In this document: in pieces, positions 1-6,765 of the stretch
Layout of the letters: every line of letters begins with the position of its first letter
Position numbering within the stretch: the stretch's first letter is position 1
Origin: Bacteroidales bacterium
Lineage (GTDB): Bacteria > Bacteroidota > Bacteroidia > Bacteroidales > Paludibacteraceae
Direction of reading: 5' to 3'
Assembly: GCA_900768725.1 (NCBI GenBank)
Contig: CAAGDU010000182.1
Span: 1 to 7,853, forward strand
Length of the DNA: 7,853 nucleotides
Notes under the pieces: generated by a model
Database searches by the model: none
What the model was told of the DNA's origin: nothing
Seen by the model: the letters and a program-made list of their open reading frames with translations, nothing else
Position numbers and translations under genes: made by a program

Positions 1-615
1 CAAGGCAGAGGACCCACCCCGTCCCTCCCTACGAAGGGAGGGTGAAAGATTAGTCTCATCAGACGAAGGAAAATCATCTTCTCTCCCCCTTTGTAGGGGG
101 AGATGGAGGGGGTCTTCTTCTTTGAGCAATGCGTTGCGCTGTTTGAGCAATGCGTTGTAGGTGTTCAGGCGGTTGAGGTACTCTTTGTTGTGCTGCGAGA
201 TGACCACATCGAGAAACCGTCTCCGCTCCTCGCTACCGTCTTCTATCAGTCGCCCGTCTTGCGGGCTAACCATCACCAGCGGCAGCAAACCGATATGGTC
301 AACCATCCTTTTATAGTCTTTCTTCCCGTTGCGAAACTGCTTCTTCTGCCCGCGCTTCATCCCGCAAGTAATCGTAATCGGCTCTTCCTCCCTATACACT
401 CCCTGCACCATTCCCATCTCCTCGCCGTGGGTGATATTCATTGAGTCAACAGCGTTGTAGGCGGACTTGGTGAAACTGAGCAGATAGATGGCATCAAGGA
501 TATTCGTCTTGCCTTGTCCGTTCAGTCCGACAAAGCAGTTCAATTTATCCGCGAAGTGCAATTGCGCCTCGCGGATATTCTTATAATTAAGGATATGCAG
601 TTCGTCTAAATACAT
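1..615 (-). CDS. recF: DNA replication/repair protein RecF, N-terminal 205 codons (3' part outside window)
   Basis: RecF is a cytoplasmic SMC/Rad50-like ATPase that acts with RecO and RecR to load RecA at single-strand gaps. The ATG at 615-613 opens a frame that stays free of stops to base 1. The start reads MYLDELHILNYKNI, followed by the Walker A motif GLNGQGKT at residues 30-37. The RecF-typical stretch SPQDGRLIEDGSEERRRFLD is at 117-136, and a helix with LLKQRNALLK is at 156-165; E. coli RecF has a similar LLKQRN motif. The Walker B and signature motifs of the family would lie beyond the window. From about residue 167 the family sequence stops and the frame reads through two inverted hairpin repeats, giving low-complexity peptide including LHLPLQRGRED and SPSLRREGRGG. 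Whether the frame returns to RecF sequence cannot be seen. The gene lies 90 bp downstream of the response regulator, and no Shine-Dalgarno sequence is visible. Identity as RecF is near certain; intactness is unknown. Confidence 0.92.
   Translation of the reverse strand, partial: MYLDELHILNYKNIREAQLHFADKLNCFVGLNGQGKTNILDAIYLLSFTKSAYNAVDSMNITHGEEMGMVQGVYREEEPITITCGMKRGQKKQFRNGKKDYKRMVDHIGLLPLVMVSPQDGRLIEDGSEERRRFLDVVISQHNKEYLNRLNTYNALLKQRNALLKEEDPLHLPLQRGREDDFPSSDETNLSPSLRREGRGGSSAL
8..117. repeat. Inverted pair of REP-like hairpin elements inserted in frame in recF (REPIN-like)
   Basis: Two copies of one element face away from each other across a 40-bp spacer. Copy A is on the minus strand: stem CCCTCCCT at 23-30 pairs with AGGGAGGG at 35-42, with a 4-nt loop and a tail running left to GAGGACCC at 8-15. 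Copy B is on the plus strand: stem CTCCCCCT at 83-90 pairs with AGGGGGAG at 95-102, loop TTGT, with a tail running right to GGGTCTTC at 110-117. Read in the same direction, the two copies match at 26 of 35 positions, and four of the nine differences are paired compensatory changes in the stem. The composite has inverted ends and no coding capacity of its own, which resembles the REP doublets (REPINs) moved in trans by Y1/RAYT transposases. That mechanism is inferred; no transposase is visible here. No stop codon falls in the recF frame across the element. Confidence 0.75.
13..29 (-). other. Potential G-quadruplex in copy A of the recF element
   Basis: The minus (recF sense) strand reads GGGAGGGACGGGGTGGG, four runs of at least three G with loops of 1, 2 and 1 nt, which fits the usual G3+N1-7 pattern. 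The first two G runs are also the 3' arm of the hairpin stem, so the two structures exclude each other. It would be present in the recF mRNA. Folding is a prediction from the sequence pattern only. Confidence 0.4.
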
Positions 616-664
616 CTAATGCAAGGTGGCTAACACCCTATCCAAAATATACTCCGTTTACTTA

Positions 665-705
665 CTCCCTCCCTCTTGTAGGGAGGGTTGGGGAGGGTCC
701 TCCCC
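665..705 (+). repeat. Third copy of the REP-like hairpin element, between the response regulator and recF
   Basis: The stem CCCTCCCT (667-674) pairs with AGGGAGGG (680-687) around loop CTTGT, followed by the same tail as the recF copies (TTGGGGAGGGTCCTC). The tail extends into an imperfect palindrome, GGGGAGGGTCCTCCCC at 690-705. The element ends one base before the TAA (706-708) of the response regulator and occupies almost half of the 90-bp gap to recF. No inverted partner is recognisable in the remaining unique stretch (616-664). On the transcribed strand it could form two GC-rich hairpins, but no U-tract follows, so it is not a classical intrinsic terminator. Confidence 0.8.
681..697 (+). 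other. Potential G-quadruplex in the intergenic hairpin copy
   Basis: The plus strand reads GGGAGGGTTGGGGAGGG, with loops of 1, 2 and 1 nt, the same loop pattern as in copy A of recF. Here the G-rich strand is the template strand for the leftward genes, so any structure would form in DNA rather than in their mRNA. As in copy A, the first two G runs are shared with the hairpin stem. Confidence 0.4.
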
Positions 706-1881
706 TTACACAAACATTTCTACATCATTCATGCTGATAGTGCTTCCGCCGAGGATAAGCAACCGCTCCACCACGTTGCGCAGTTCGCGGATGTTCCCTG
801 TCCACGAGCGGGCTTGCAGTGCCGCGATGGCATCTGCTGCGAAGGTCTTGCGGGCGATGCCCATCTCCCCGCATATCAGTTCGTCGAAGTGATTGACCAG
901 CAGCGGGATATCTTCCTTGCGCTCATCCAGTTTCGGCACGTGGATGGGTATCACGTTCAGTCGGTGGAACAAGTCCTCGCGGAAGCGATGGGCGGCTATC
1001 TCTGCTTGCAGGTCTTTGTTCGTCGCGGCAATCACGCGCACGTTCACTTTTATCGGCTTGTCGCTGCCCACGCGCGTTATCTCGTTCTCTTGCAACGCAC
1101 GCAGCACCTTCGTCTGCGCGGCGAGCGACATATCCCCTATCTCATCGAGGAAGAGTGTCCCCCCGTCGGCTTGCTCGAACTTCCCCGCGCGGTCTTTCAC
1201 TGCCCCCGTGAACGCCCCTTTCATGTGCCCGAACAACTCGCTCTCTATCAGCTCCGATGGTATCGCGGCGCAGTTCACTTCCACCATCGGCTTGTCCGCC
1301 CTCATGCTCCCCTCGTGCAGCAGCCGCGCCACCACCTCCTTGCCCGTGCCGTTGTCGCCGGTAATCATCACACGCGCCTCGGTCGGAGCCACTTTCTCTA
1401 TTATCTCCCGCACGCGCTGAATAGCCTCGCTCTCGCCTATCATCTGATTGCGTTTCCCCACTTTCTTGCGCAGCACGCTTATCTCCTGCTTGCTGCGGCT
1501 GTTCTCGGCTTTCAGGCTTTTCTGCTCCAGCGCGTTCTTCGTTGTAACGAGCAGACGGTTCAGGTCCAGCGGCTTCTCGATAAAGTCGTAGGCACCTTTC
1601 TTAAGCGCCGTTACTGCCGTCTCCACGTCCGCATGCCCCGAAATCATCACGATCGGACACTCGCAAGCCTCCTCTTTCTGCAGCGTCTCCAGCACCTCAA
1701 TGCCGTCCATCTCCGGCATCTTCACATCGCTGTAAATCAGGTCGTAGCCGCCCGCCTTGGCTTTCTCCACGCCCTGTTTGCCGTTCTCCGCGAGGTCTAT
1801 CGTGTAGCCCTCAAACTCCAGTATCTCTTTCAGCGTGTTGCGTATCGCCCGCTCATCGTCTATAATCAGTATTTTCGCCAT
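706..1881 (-). CDS. NtrC-family sigma-54 response regulator lacking a C-terminal DNA-binding domain
   Basis: This 391-residue two-component regulator has a receiver domain (about 1-120) with acidic pair D8/D9, phospho-acceptor D52 in SDVKMPEMDG, S81 and K103. A charged, probably helical linker spans about 111-145. The sigma-54-activating AAA+ domain (about 146-380) has Walker A GDNGTGKE at 175-182, the sigma-54 contact loop GAFTGA intact at 222-227, Walker B GTLFLDEIGD at 241-250, arginines R301 and R307 in FREDLFHRLN, and the sensor II motif GNIREL at 362-367. The protein stops about 25 residues after sensor II, so the Fis-type helix-turn-helix of classical NtrC is missing. From memory, similarly short versions occur in other Bacteroidota, so this is probably a lineage form that activates sigma-54 RNA polymerase without its own DNA site. 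No histidine kinase gene is in the window. It starts 23 bp after the leuS stop, suggesting read-through transcription. Its stop abuts a repeat element. Confidence 0.93.
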   Translation of the reverse strand: MAKILIIDDERAIRNTLKEILEFEGYTIDLAENGKQGVEKAKAGGYDLIYSDVKMPEMDGIEVLETLQKEEACECPIVMISGHADVETAVTALKKGAYDFIEKPLDLNRLLVTTKNALEQKSLKAENSRSKQEISVLRKKVGKRNQMIGESEAIQRVREIIEKVAPTEARVMITGDNGTGKEVVARLLHEGSMRADKPMVEVNCAAIPSELIESELFGHMKGAFTGAVKDRAGKFEQADGGTLFLDEIGDMSLAAQTKVLRALQENEITRVGSDKPIKVNVRVIAATNKDLQAEIAAHRFREDLFHRLNVIPIHVPKLDERKEDIPLLVNHFDELICGEMGIARKTFAADAIAALQARSWTGNIRELRNVVERLLILGGSTISMNDVEMFV

Positions 1882-1904
1882 AGGGATAGATAATCACGTT
1901 ATAC

Positions 1905-4658
1905 TTACACCACGATATTCACAATTCTTCCGGGGACGACAATCACTTTCTTCGGCGTGCCGCCGTTGAGGTACTTCGCCGTCTGCTCATCCGCCATCAC
2001 AATACGCTCCACTTCCTCGCGCGGTGTGTCTTTTGCCACCTCCAGCGTGAAACGCACTTTGCCATTGAACTGCACGGGGTATTTCTGCTTGTCTTCCACG
2101 AGGTAAGCCTCGTTGCACAGAGGCCACTGAGCATCGCAAACCGTAGTCTCGTTGCCGCAGCGATGCCACATCTCTTCCGCCAAGTGCGGCGCATAGGGTG
2201 CCAGCAGGATAGCCAACGGCTCGAGGATAGCACGCTTATGGCATTTGAGCGCGGTCAGTTCATTCTGCGCAATCATGAAAGCGGGAATAGACGTGTTGAA
2301 CGAGAAGTTCTCTATGTCCCACGTGATTTTCTTTATCAACTTGTGCAGGCTCCGCAGTTCTTCCGCCGTCGGCTCGCCCTCTTCGATAGTCTCGTAGAGG
2401 TTCCATAGTCGTTTGAGGAAACGGTGCACGCCGTCAATGCCGTTGGTGTCCCAGGGCTTGGACATCTCCAGCGGACCGAGGAACATCTCGTAGAGACGCA
2501 GCGTATCGGCTCCGAACTTAGCCACGATATCGTCGGGGTTGACCACGTTGAACATCGACTTCGACATCTTCTCTATTGCCCAACCGCACTTATAGACGCC
2601 GTCTTCCAGCACAAACTCCGCGTCTTTGTACTCCGGCATCCACGCGCGGAACGCCTCTATATCCAATACGTCGTTGCTTACGATATTCACATTCACGTGG
2701 ATAGGCTGCACGCGCCCTTGGTACTCGGGGGTGTCAATCAGCCCGTAGGACACATACGTGTTCGGGCTGCCTATCAGGCGATAGACAAAGTTCGAGCGTC
2801 CTTGAATCATACCTTGGTTGATGAGTTTCTTGAAGGGCTCGTCCTCGCAGATATAGCCGAGGTCGTATAGGAACTTGTTCCAGAAACGGCTGTAGATAAG
2901 GTGCCCCGTGGCGTGCTCGCTGCCGCCGAGGTAGAGGTCCACCTGCCGCCAGTATTGGTTCACCTCGGGGGCTACCAATGCCGTGTCGTTGTGGTTGTCC
3001 ATATAGCGCAGGTAGTAGGCAGAAGAGCCCGCAAAGCCCGGCATGGTGCATAGTTCGAGCGGGAAGACAGTTTGGTGGTCTATCAACGCTTTGTCCACCA
3101 CCTGTTTTTTTGCTTCGTCCCACGCCCATTGCTGCGCGTGTCCGAGCGGCGGCTCGCCGGTCTCTGTCGGCTTGAAATCGCTCACCTCAGGCAGCAACAG
3201 CGGCAGGCACTCCTCCGGCAGAGTGTACGGCATACCGTTTTTGTAGTAGATAGGGAACGGCTCACCCCAGTAGCGCTGGCGGCTGAAGACAGCATCGCGC
3301 AGGCGGTAGTTCACCTTCACGCGACCGATACCCGTGTTGGTGATGTACTCCTTCATCTTCGCAATCGCCTCTTTCACTTGCAGACCGTTCAGGAAACCCG
3401 AGTTCATCATCACTCCCTCTTTGGCATCGAAACTCTGCTCGCTCACGTCGGCGCCCTCTATCAGCGGGATAATCGGCAGGTTGAAATGCTTAGCAAACGC
3501 GTAGTCGCGGCTGTCGTGTGCCGGCACCGCCATGATAGCGCCCGTGCCGTAGCCGCTCAGCACATAGTCGCTGATATAGATGGGTATCTCGGCGTGCGTC
3601 AGCGGGTTGATGGCATACGAGCCGGTGAACACACCCGTTACCTTGCGGTCGGCGATACGCTCGCGCTCGGTGCGGTGCTTCACCATATCCAAATACGCCT
3701 CCACCTCCTCGCGTTGCTCGGCGGTAACCACACGCTGCACGTACTCGCTCTCAGGCGCAAGCACCATGAACGTAACGCCGAAGACGGTGTCCGCGCGCGT
3801 GGTGAATATCGTGAACGGCTCATCCTGCCCCTTGATGGCAAACTGCATCTCTGCGCCCTCGGAGCGCCCTATCCAGTTGCGCTGAGTCTCTTTCAGGCTA
3901 TCCGACCAGTCTATTCGGTCCAGCCCCTCCAACAGTCGCGGCGCATACGCACTCACGCGCAGGCACCATTGACGCATCACGCGCTGCTCCACGGGGTGCC
4001 CGCCGCGCACCGACAAGCCTTCGCTCACCTCATCGTTCGCCAGCACGCAACCTAATGCCGGACACCAGTTGACCTTCGTGTCTGCCAAGTAGGCGATACG
4101 GTGCTTCATCAGGCGCGCTTGCTGCTCCACTGCCGTCAGCGTCTTCCACGTGGGGTCGTTCTGCTCCCACTGCGCTACCAACTCGCTGATAGGACGCGCC
4201 CTCTGCTGCACGGTGTCGTAGTAGGAGTGGAACATCTTCACGAACGCCCACTGCGTCCATTTATAGAAACTCGGATCGCAAGTCTTGATTTCGCGGTCCC
4301 AGTCGTAGCAGAAACCAATCTTCTTCAGTTGGTCGATATATCGACCGATGTTCGCCATCGTGGTCTTCTCGGGGTGTTGTCCCGTTTGGATGGCATACTG
4401 CTCCGCAGGCAGACCGTAGGAGTCAAAACCCATGGGGTGCAACACGTTGAAGCCTTGCAGACGCTTGTAGCGGCTGTAGATGTCGCTCGCGATATACCCC
4501 AGCGGATGCCCCACATGCAAGCCCGCCCCACTCGGATAAGGGAACATATCCAGCACATAGTAGTGCGGCTTGTCGCTATGGTTTGACACTTTGTATGTGC
4601 CGTTTTCCTCCCATTCTGCTTGCCACTTTTTCTCTATCTCTTGAAAGTTGTATTCCAT
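1905..4658 (-). CDS. leuS: Leucyl-tRNA synthetase
   Basis: Class Ia aminoacyl-tRNA synthetase that charges tRNA-Leu with leucine and hydrolyses mischarged products, in the cytoplasm. The protein has 917 residues, normal for this group. The HIGH motif is HVGH at 48-51 in PYPSGAGLHVGHPLGY, and the KMSKS motif is intact at 697-701. The CP1 editing domain shows the threonine-rich segment TIFTTRADTVFG (283-294) and GTGAIMAVPAHDSRDYAFA (371-389) with the conserved aspartates D382/D385. The region before the editing domain (about 150-200, RARPISELVAQWEQ to WCPALGCVLANDEV) and the leucine-specific region (about 610-700) match what I remember of Bacteroidota LeuRS. In the zinc-ribbon position only C199 and C204 are seen; the second cysteine pair is replaced (RGGHPVEQ). 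The ATG at 4658 follows an A/T-rich leader (AAAAATAATAAACAGCA) without Shine-Dalgarno. No T-box leader is present. Confidence 0.98.
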   Translation of the reverse strand: MEYNFQEIEKKWQAEWEENGTYKVSNHSDKPHYYVLDMFPYPSGAGLHVGHPLGYIASDIYSRYKRLQGFNVLHPMGFDSYGLPAEQYAIQTGQHPEKTTMANIGRYIDQLKKIGFCYDWDREIKTCDPSFYKWTQWAFVKMFHSYYDTVQQRARPISELVAQWEQNDPTWKTLTAVEQQARLMKHRIAYLADTKVNWCPALGCVLANDEVSEGLSVRGGHPVEQRVMRQWCLRVSAYAPRLLEGLDRIDWSDSLKETQRNWIGRSEGAEMQFAIKGQDEPFTIFTTRADTVFGVTFMVLAPESEYVQRVVTAEQREEVEAYLDMVKHRTERERIADRKVTGVFTGSYAINPLTHAEIPIYISDYVLSGYGTGAIMAVPAHDSRDYAFAKHFNLPIIPLIEGADVSEQSFDAKEGVMMNSGFLNGLQVKEAIAKMKEYITNTGIGRVKVNYRLRDAVFSRQRYWGEPFPIYYKNGMPYTLPEECLPLLLPEVSDFKPTETGEPPLGHAQQWAWDEAKKQVVDKALIDHQTVFPLELCTMPGFAGSSAYYLRYMDNHNDTALVAPEVNQYWRQVDLYLGGSEHATGHLIYSRFWNKFLYDLGYICEDEPFKKLINQGMIQGRSNFVYRLIGSPNTYVSYGLIDTPEYQGRVQPIHVNVNIVSNDVLDIEAFRAWMPEYKDAEFVLEDGVYKCGWAIEKMSKSMFNVVNPDDIVAKFGADTLRLYEMFLGPLEMSKPWDTNGIDGVHRFLKRLWNLYETIEEGEPTAEELRSLHKLIKKITWDIENFSFNTSIPAFMIAQNELTALKCHKRAILEPLAILLAPYAPHLAEEMWHRCGNETTVCDAQWPLCNEAYLVEDKQKYPVQFNGKVRFTLEVAKDTPREEVERIVMADEQTAKYLNGGTPKKVIVVPGRIVNIVV

Positions 4659-4679
4659 TGTTGCTGTTTATTATTTTTG

Positions 4680-4725
4680 CCTAGAAATTCTAGAATTTCT
4701 AGGTTTCCTAGGATTTCTATGTTTT
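4680..4725. repeat. Degenerate 9-bp CTAG tandem repeat containing a perfect 24-bp palindrome, in the tkt/leuS gap
   Basis: Five consecutive 9-bp units run 4681-4725: CTAGAAATT, CTAGAATTT, CTAGGTTTC, CTAGGATTT and CTATGTTTT. Because CTAG is self-complementary, the first two units with the next CTAGG form a perfect palindrome at 4680-4703 centred on TCTAGA. The array fills most of the 68-bp gap and ends one base before the tkt stop codon (4727-4729). No U-tract follows on the minus strand, so it is not a clear terminator. It could be a two-fold protein site or simply a dispersed repeat; the sequence does not decide. Confidence 0.8.
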
Positions 4726-4726
4726 A

Positions 4727-6736
4727 TTAGATTAGTTTCTTCACCTGCTCATAGACGTTCTGCGCGGTGAAGCCGAGTTTTTCGTCCAGCACTTTGTAGG
4801 GTGCAGAGAACCCGAAGGAATTGAGCCCCCAGACGGTGCCGTTCTCGCCGACAAGGCTCTCAAGCGTGCAACTCAGTCCGGCGGTCAGCCCGAAGCGCTT
4901 CACGCCTGCGGGCAACACCTCTGCTTGGTATTCTTTCGGCTGCTGACGGAAGAGCCCCTCGGAGGGAACGCTGACAATCTGCAAGCGGATACCCTCCGCG
5001 CGCAGCAGTCCCGCGCCTGCCATCAGCGTGCTGACCTCGCTACCCGATGCCAGCAGCACCACTTGCGGGTTCTCGTCCTTGCTGACGATATACGCGCCCT
5101 TGCGGAAACCTGCTTCATTGACCCCTGATACATTGGGAACATCCTGCCGCGAGAGAATAAGTGCGGTAGGTGTGTCGGTGTTCTCCATCGCCAGCCGCCA
5201 TGCCCATGTGGTCTCCTCGGCATCGGCGGGGCGGAGCACCAGCATAGAGGGCTTGCCGCTGTGATTGTGCAGTTTCTCCATGAGGCGTATCTGTGCCTCT
5301 TGCTCCACAGGCTCGTGCGTCGGACCGTCTTCGCCCACGCGGAACGCATCGTGGCTCCACACGAACTTCATAGGTATCTCCATCAGTGCCGCCATGCGGA
5401 TAGCGGGTTTCATATAGTCGCTGAACACAAAGAACGTGCCGCAGGCGGGGATGATACCGCCGTGCAATGCCATACCGATACATACGCAAACCATCGTCAA
5501 TTCGCTCACACCCGCTTGCAAGAAGCCGCCGGAGAAATCGTTCGGGGTAAAAGCTTTGCTCTTCTTCAAGAAGCCGTCCGTCTTGTCGGAGTTGCTCAGG
5601 TCGGCAGAAGAAACCACCATATTACCCACGTTCTCAGCGAAATAGCTCAACACGGTTGCCGATGCATTGCGTGTAGCCACATTCGGTTTCTGCTGTATCT
5701 TGCTCCAATCGATACACGGTGTCTCGCCCGACATATAGGCTTCATATTCGTTGGCGAGCGTGGGGTTCGCCTGCTTCCACTCGTAATAGGCGGCGTAGCG
5801 CTCGTTTGCCATCGCTTTCAGTTCCTCTGCCCGCGTTTTGTACATCGCCTCCACTTCGGGGAAGATAGCGAAAGGATTGGCGGGATCGCCGCCCAAATGG
5901 GCGATGGTGGCGTTTACGTCCGCACCCGACTTGCTCAGCGGCTGTCCGTGCGTGGAGCATTTGCCCTCGAAGTTCGCACCCTCTGCGGTCAGGCAGCCTT
6001 TGCCCATCGTGGTGTGCCCGATGATGAGCGACGGGCGCGCCGTCTCGGCTTTGGCATTGCGCAATGCCTCACGGATGGCATCGGGGTCGTTGCCCGCTAT
6101 CTCCTGCACATACCAGTTCCATGCGCGGTATTTGGCAGCCACGTCCTCCGATGAGACAGCATCGCAGTCGGTGGAGAGTTGCACGTTGTTGGAGTCGTAG
6201 AACATGATGAGGTTATCCAGCCCCAAGAAGCCTGCTATGCGCCCTGCGCCCTGCGAAATCTCTTCTTGGATACCGCCATCGGAGATGAAGGCATAAATCG
6301 TGGGGTTATGCACCTCGCCAAAGCGCGTGTTGAACCATTTGGCGGCGATGGCTGCTCCCACGGCATAGGTATGCCCCTGCCCCAGCGGACCGCTGGTGTT
6401 CTCTATCCCGCGGGCGATGTTGCGCTCGGGGTGTCCGGGAGTAACGCTGCCCCATTGGCGGAACTGCTGCAAGTCCTCCAGCGAGAAGAACCCTGCCAAG
6501 CAGAGTTGCGAATAGAGCATGGGCGACATGTGTCCGGGGTCAAGGAAGAAACGGTCGCGCGCCTCCCAAGACGGATTCTCGGGGTCGTATTCCAAGAACT
6601 CGGAGTACAGCACATTCACGAAGTCTGCGCCTCCCATCGCACCGCCCGGGTGCCCGCTTTTTGCTTTCTCTACCATTGCCGCAGCCAAGATACGAATGTT
6701 ATCCGCTGCACGATTCATTAGGTCTGTTGTATGCAT
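4727..6736 (-). CDS. tkt: Transketolase
   Basis: Thiamine-diphosphate enzyme that transfers two-carbon ketol units between sugar phosphates in the non-oxidative pentose phosphate pathway, in the cytoplasm. The length of 669 residues is normal. The N-terminal ThDP-binding part shows SGHPGGAMGG (27-36), TPGHPE (99-104), GPLGQGH (116-122) and the cofactor/metal motif SDGGIQEE (152-159) followed by YDSNNVQLS (180-188). The first glycine of the usual GDG motif is serine here; I recall the same wording in other Bacteroidota transketolases, so it is a lineage trait and not a defect. The pyrimidine-binding domain shows GVSELTM with the conserved glutamate E412, and the transketolase signature SHDAFRVGEDGPTHEP (461-476). 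The C-terminal domain follows from about 540 to KKLI. The ATG at 6736 is preceded by a leader (6737-6755) of almost only A and C with no Shine-Dalgarno. A 169-bp repeat element lies just upstream, so it is part of, or contains, the tkt promoter region; no clear TAnnTTTG box was found there. Confidence 0.98.
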   Translation of the reverse strand: MHTTDLMNRAADNIRILAAAMVEKAKSGHPGGAMGGADFVNVLYSEFLEYDPENPSWEARDRFFLDPGHMSPMLYSQLCLAGFFSLEDLQQFRQWGSVTPGHPERNIARGIENTSGPLGQGHTYAVGAAIAAKWFNTRFGEVHNPTIYAFISDGGIQEEISQGAGRIAGFLGLDNLIMFYDSNNVQLSTDCDAVSSEDVAAKYRAWNWYVQEIAGNDPDAIREALRNAKAETARPSLIIGHTTMGKGCLTAEGANFEGKCSTHGQPLSKSGADVNATIAHLGGDPANPFAIFPEVEAMYKTRAEELKAMANERYAAYYEWKQANPTLANEYEAYMSGETPCIDWSKIQQKPNVATRNASATVLSYFAENVGNMVVSSADLSNSDKTDGFLKKSKAFTPNDFSGGFLQAGVSELTMVCVCIGMALHGGIIPACGTFFVFSDYMKPAIRMAALMEIPMKFVWSHDAFRVGEDGPTHEPVEQEAQIRLMEKLHNHSGKPSMLVLRPADAEETTWAWRLAMENTDTPTALILSRQDVPNVSGVNEAGFRKGAYIVSKDENPQVVLLASGSEVSTLMAGAGLLRAEGIRLQIVSVPSEGLFRQQPKEYQAEVLPAGVKRFGLTAGLSCTLESLVGENGTVWGLNSFGFSAPYKVLDEKLGFTAQNVYEQVKKLI

Positions 6737-6754
6737 AGTGGTTGTGTTTTGTTT

Positions 6755-6765
6755 GCTTATTTTTT
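6755..6765. repeat. Left copy of 11-bp direct repeat flanking the 6766-6934 element
   Basis: GCTTATTTTTT occurs here and again at 6935-6945, exactly outside the inverted ends of the element. It may be a target-site duplication, although the T-run makes a chance match easier. Confidence 0.5.

Noticed and set aside
152..152. Transketolase cofactor motif begins S instead of G (SDGGIQEE), read as a possible defect
   Set aside because: Position is residue 152 of the protein, not a base coordinate. The remaining ThDP and catalytic motifs are intact, and the same variant is recalled from other Bacteroidota transketolases.
121..157. 16-bp perfect direct repeat with period 21 in recF (TTTGAGCAATGCGTTG twice)
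   Set aside because: It encodes the heptad NALLKQR-NALLK in a helix that E. coli RecF also has as LLKQRN-AAL, so it probably reflects the conserved protein helix rather than a duplication caused by the neighbouring insertion.
621..635. Sigma-54-like promoter upstream of recF (TG..A.......TTGC on the minus strand)
   Set aside because: The invariant GG at -24 is GT, and the -12 element is 6 bp from the ATG, which would place the transcript start inside the gene.
643..651. Bacteroides-type -7 box (TATATTTTG, minus strand) upstream of recF
   Set aside because: The spacing is one base off TAnnTTTG and no TTTG is found at the -33 distance, which falls within the repeat element.
688..1893. 401-codon open frame on the plus strand opposite the response regulator
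   Set aside because: It is the antisense shadow of a gene with complete receiver and AAA+ motifs. Its translation has no recognisable domain and is rich in H, R and L, as expected from a GC-rich antisense frame. The same applies to the long plus-strand frames opposite leuS and tkt.
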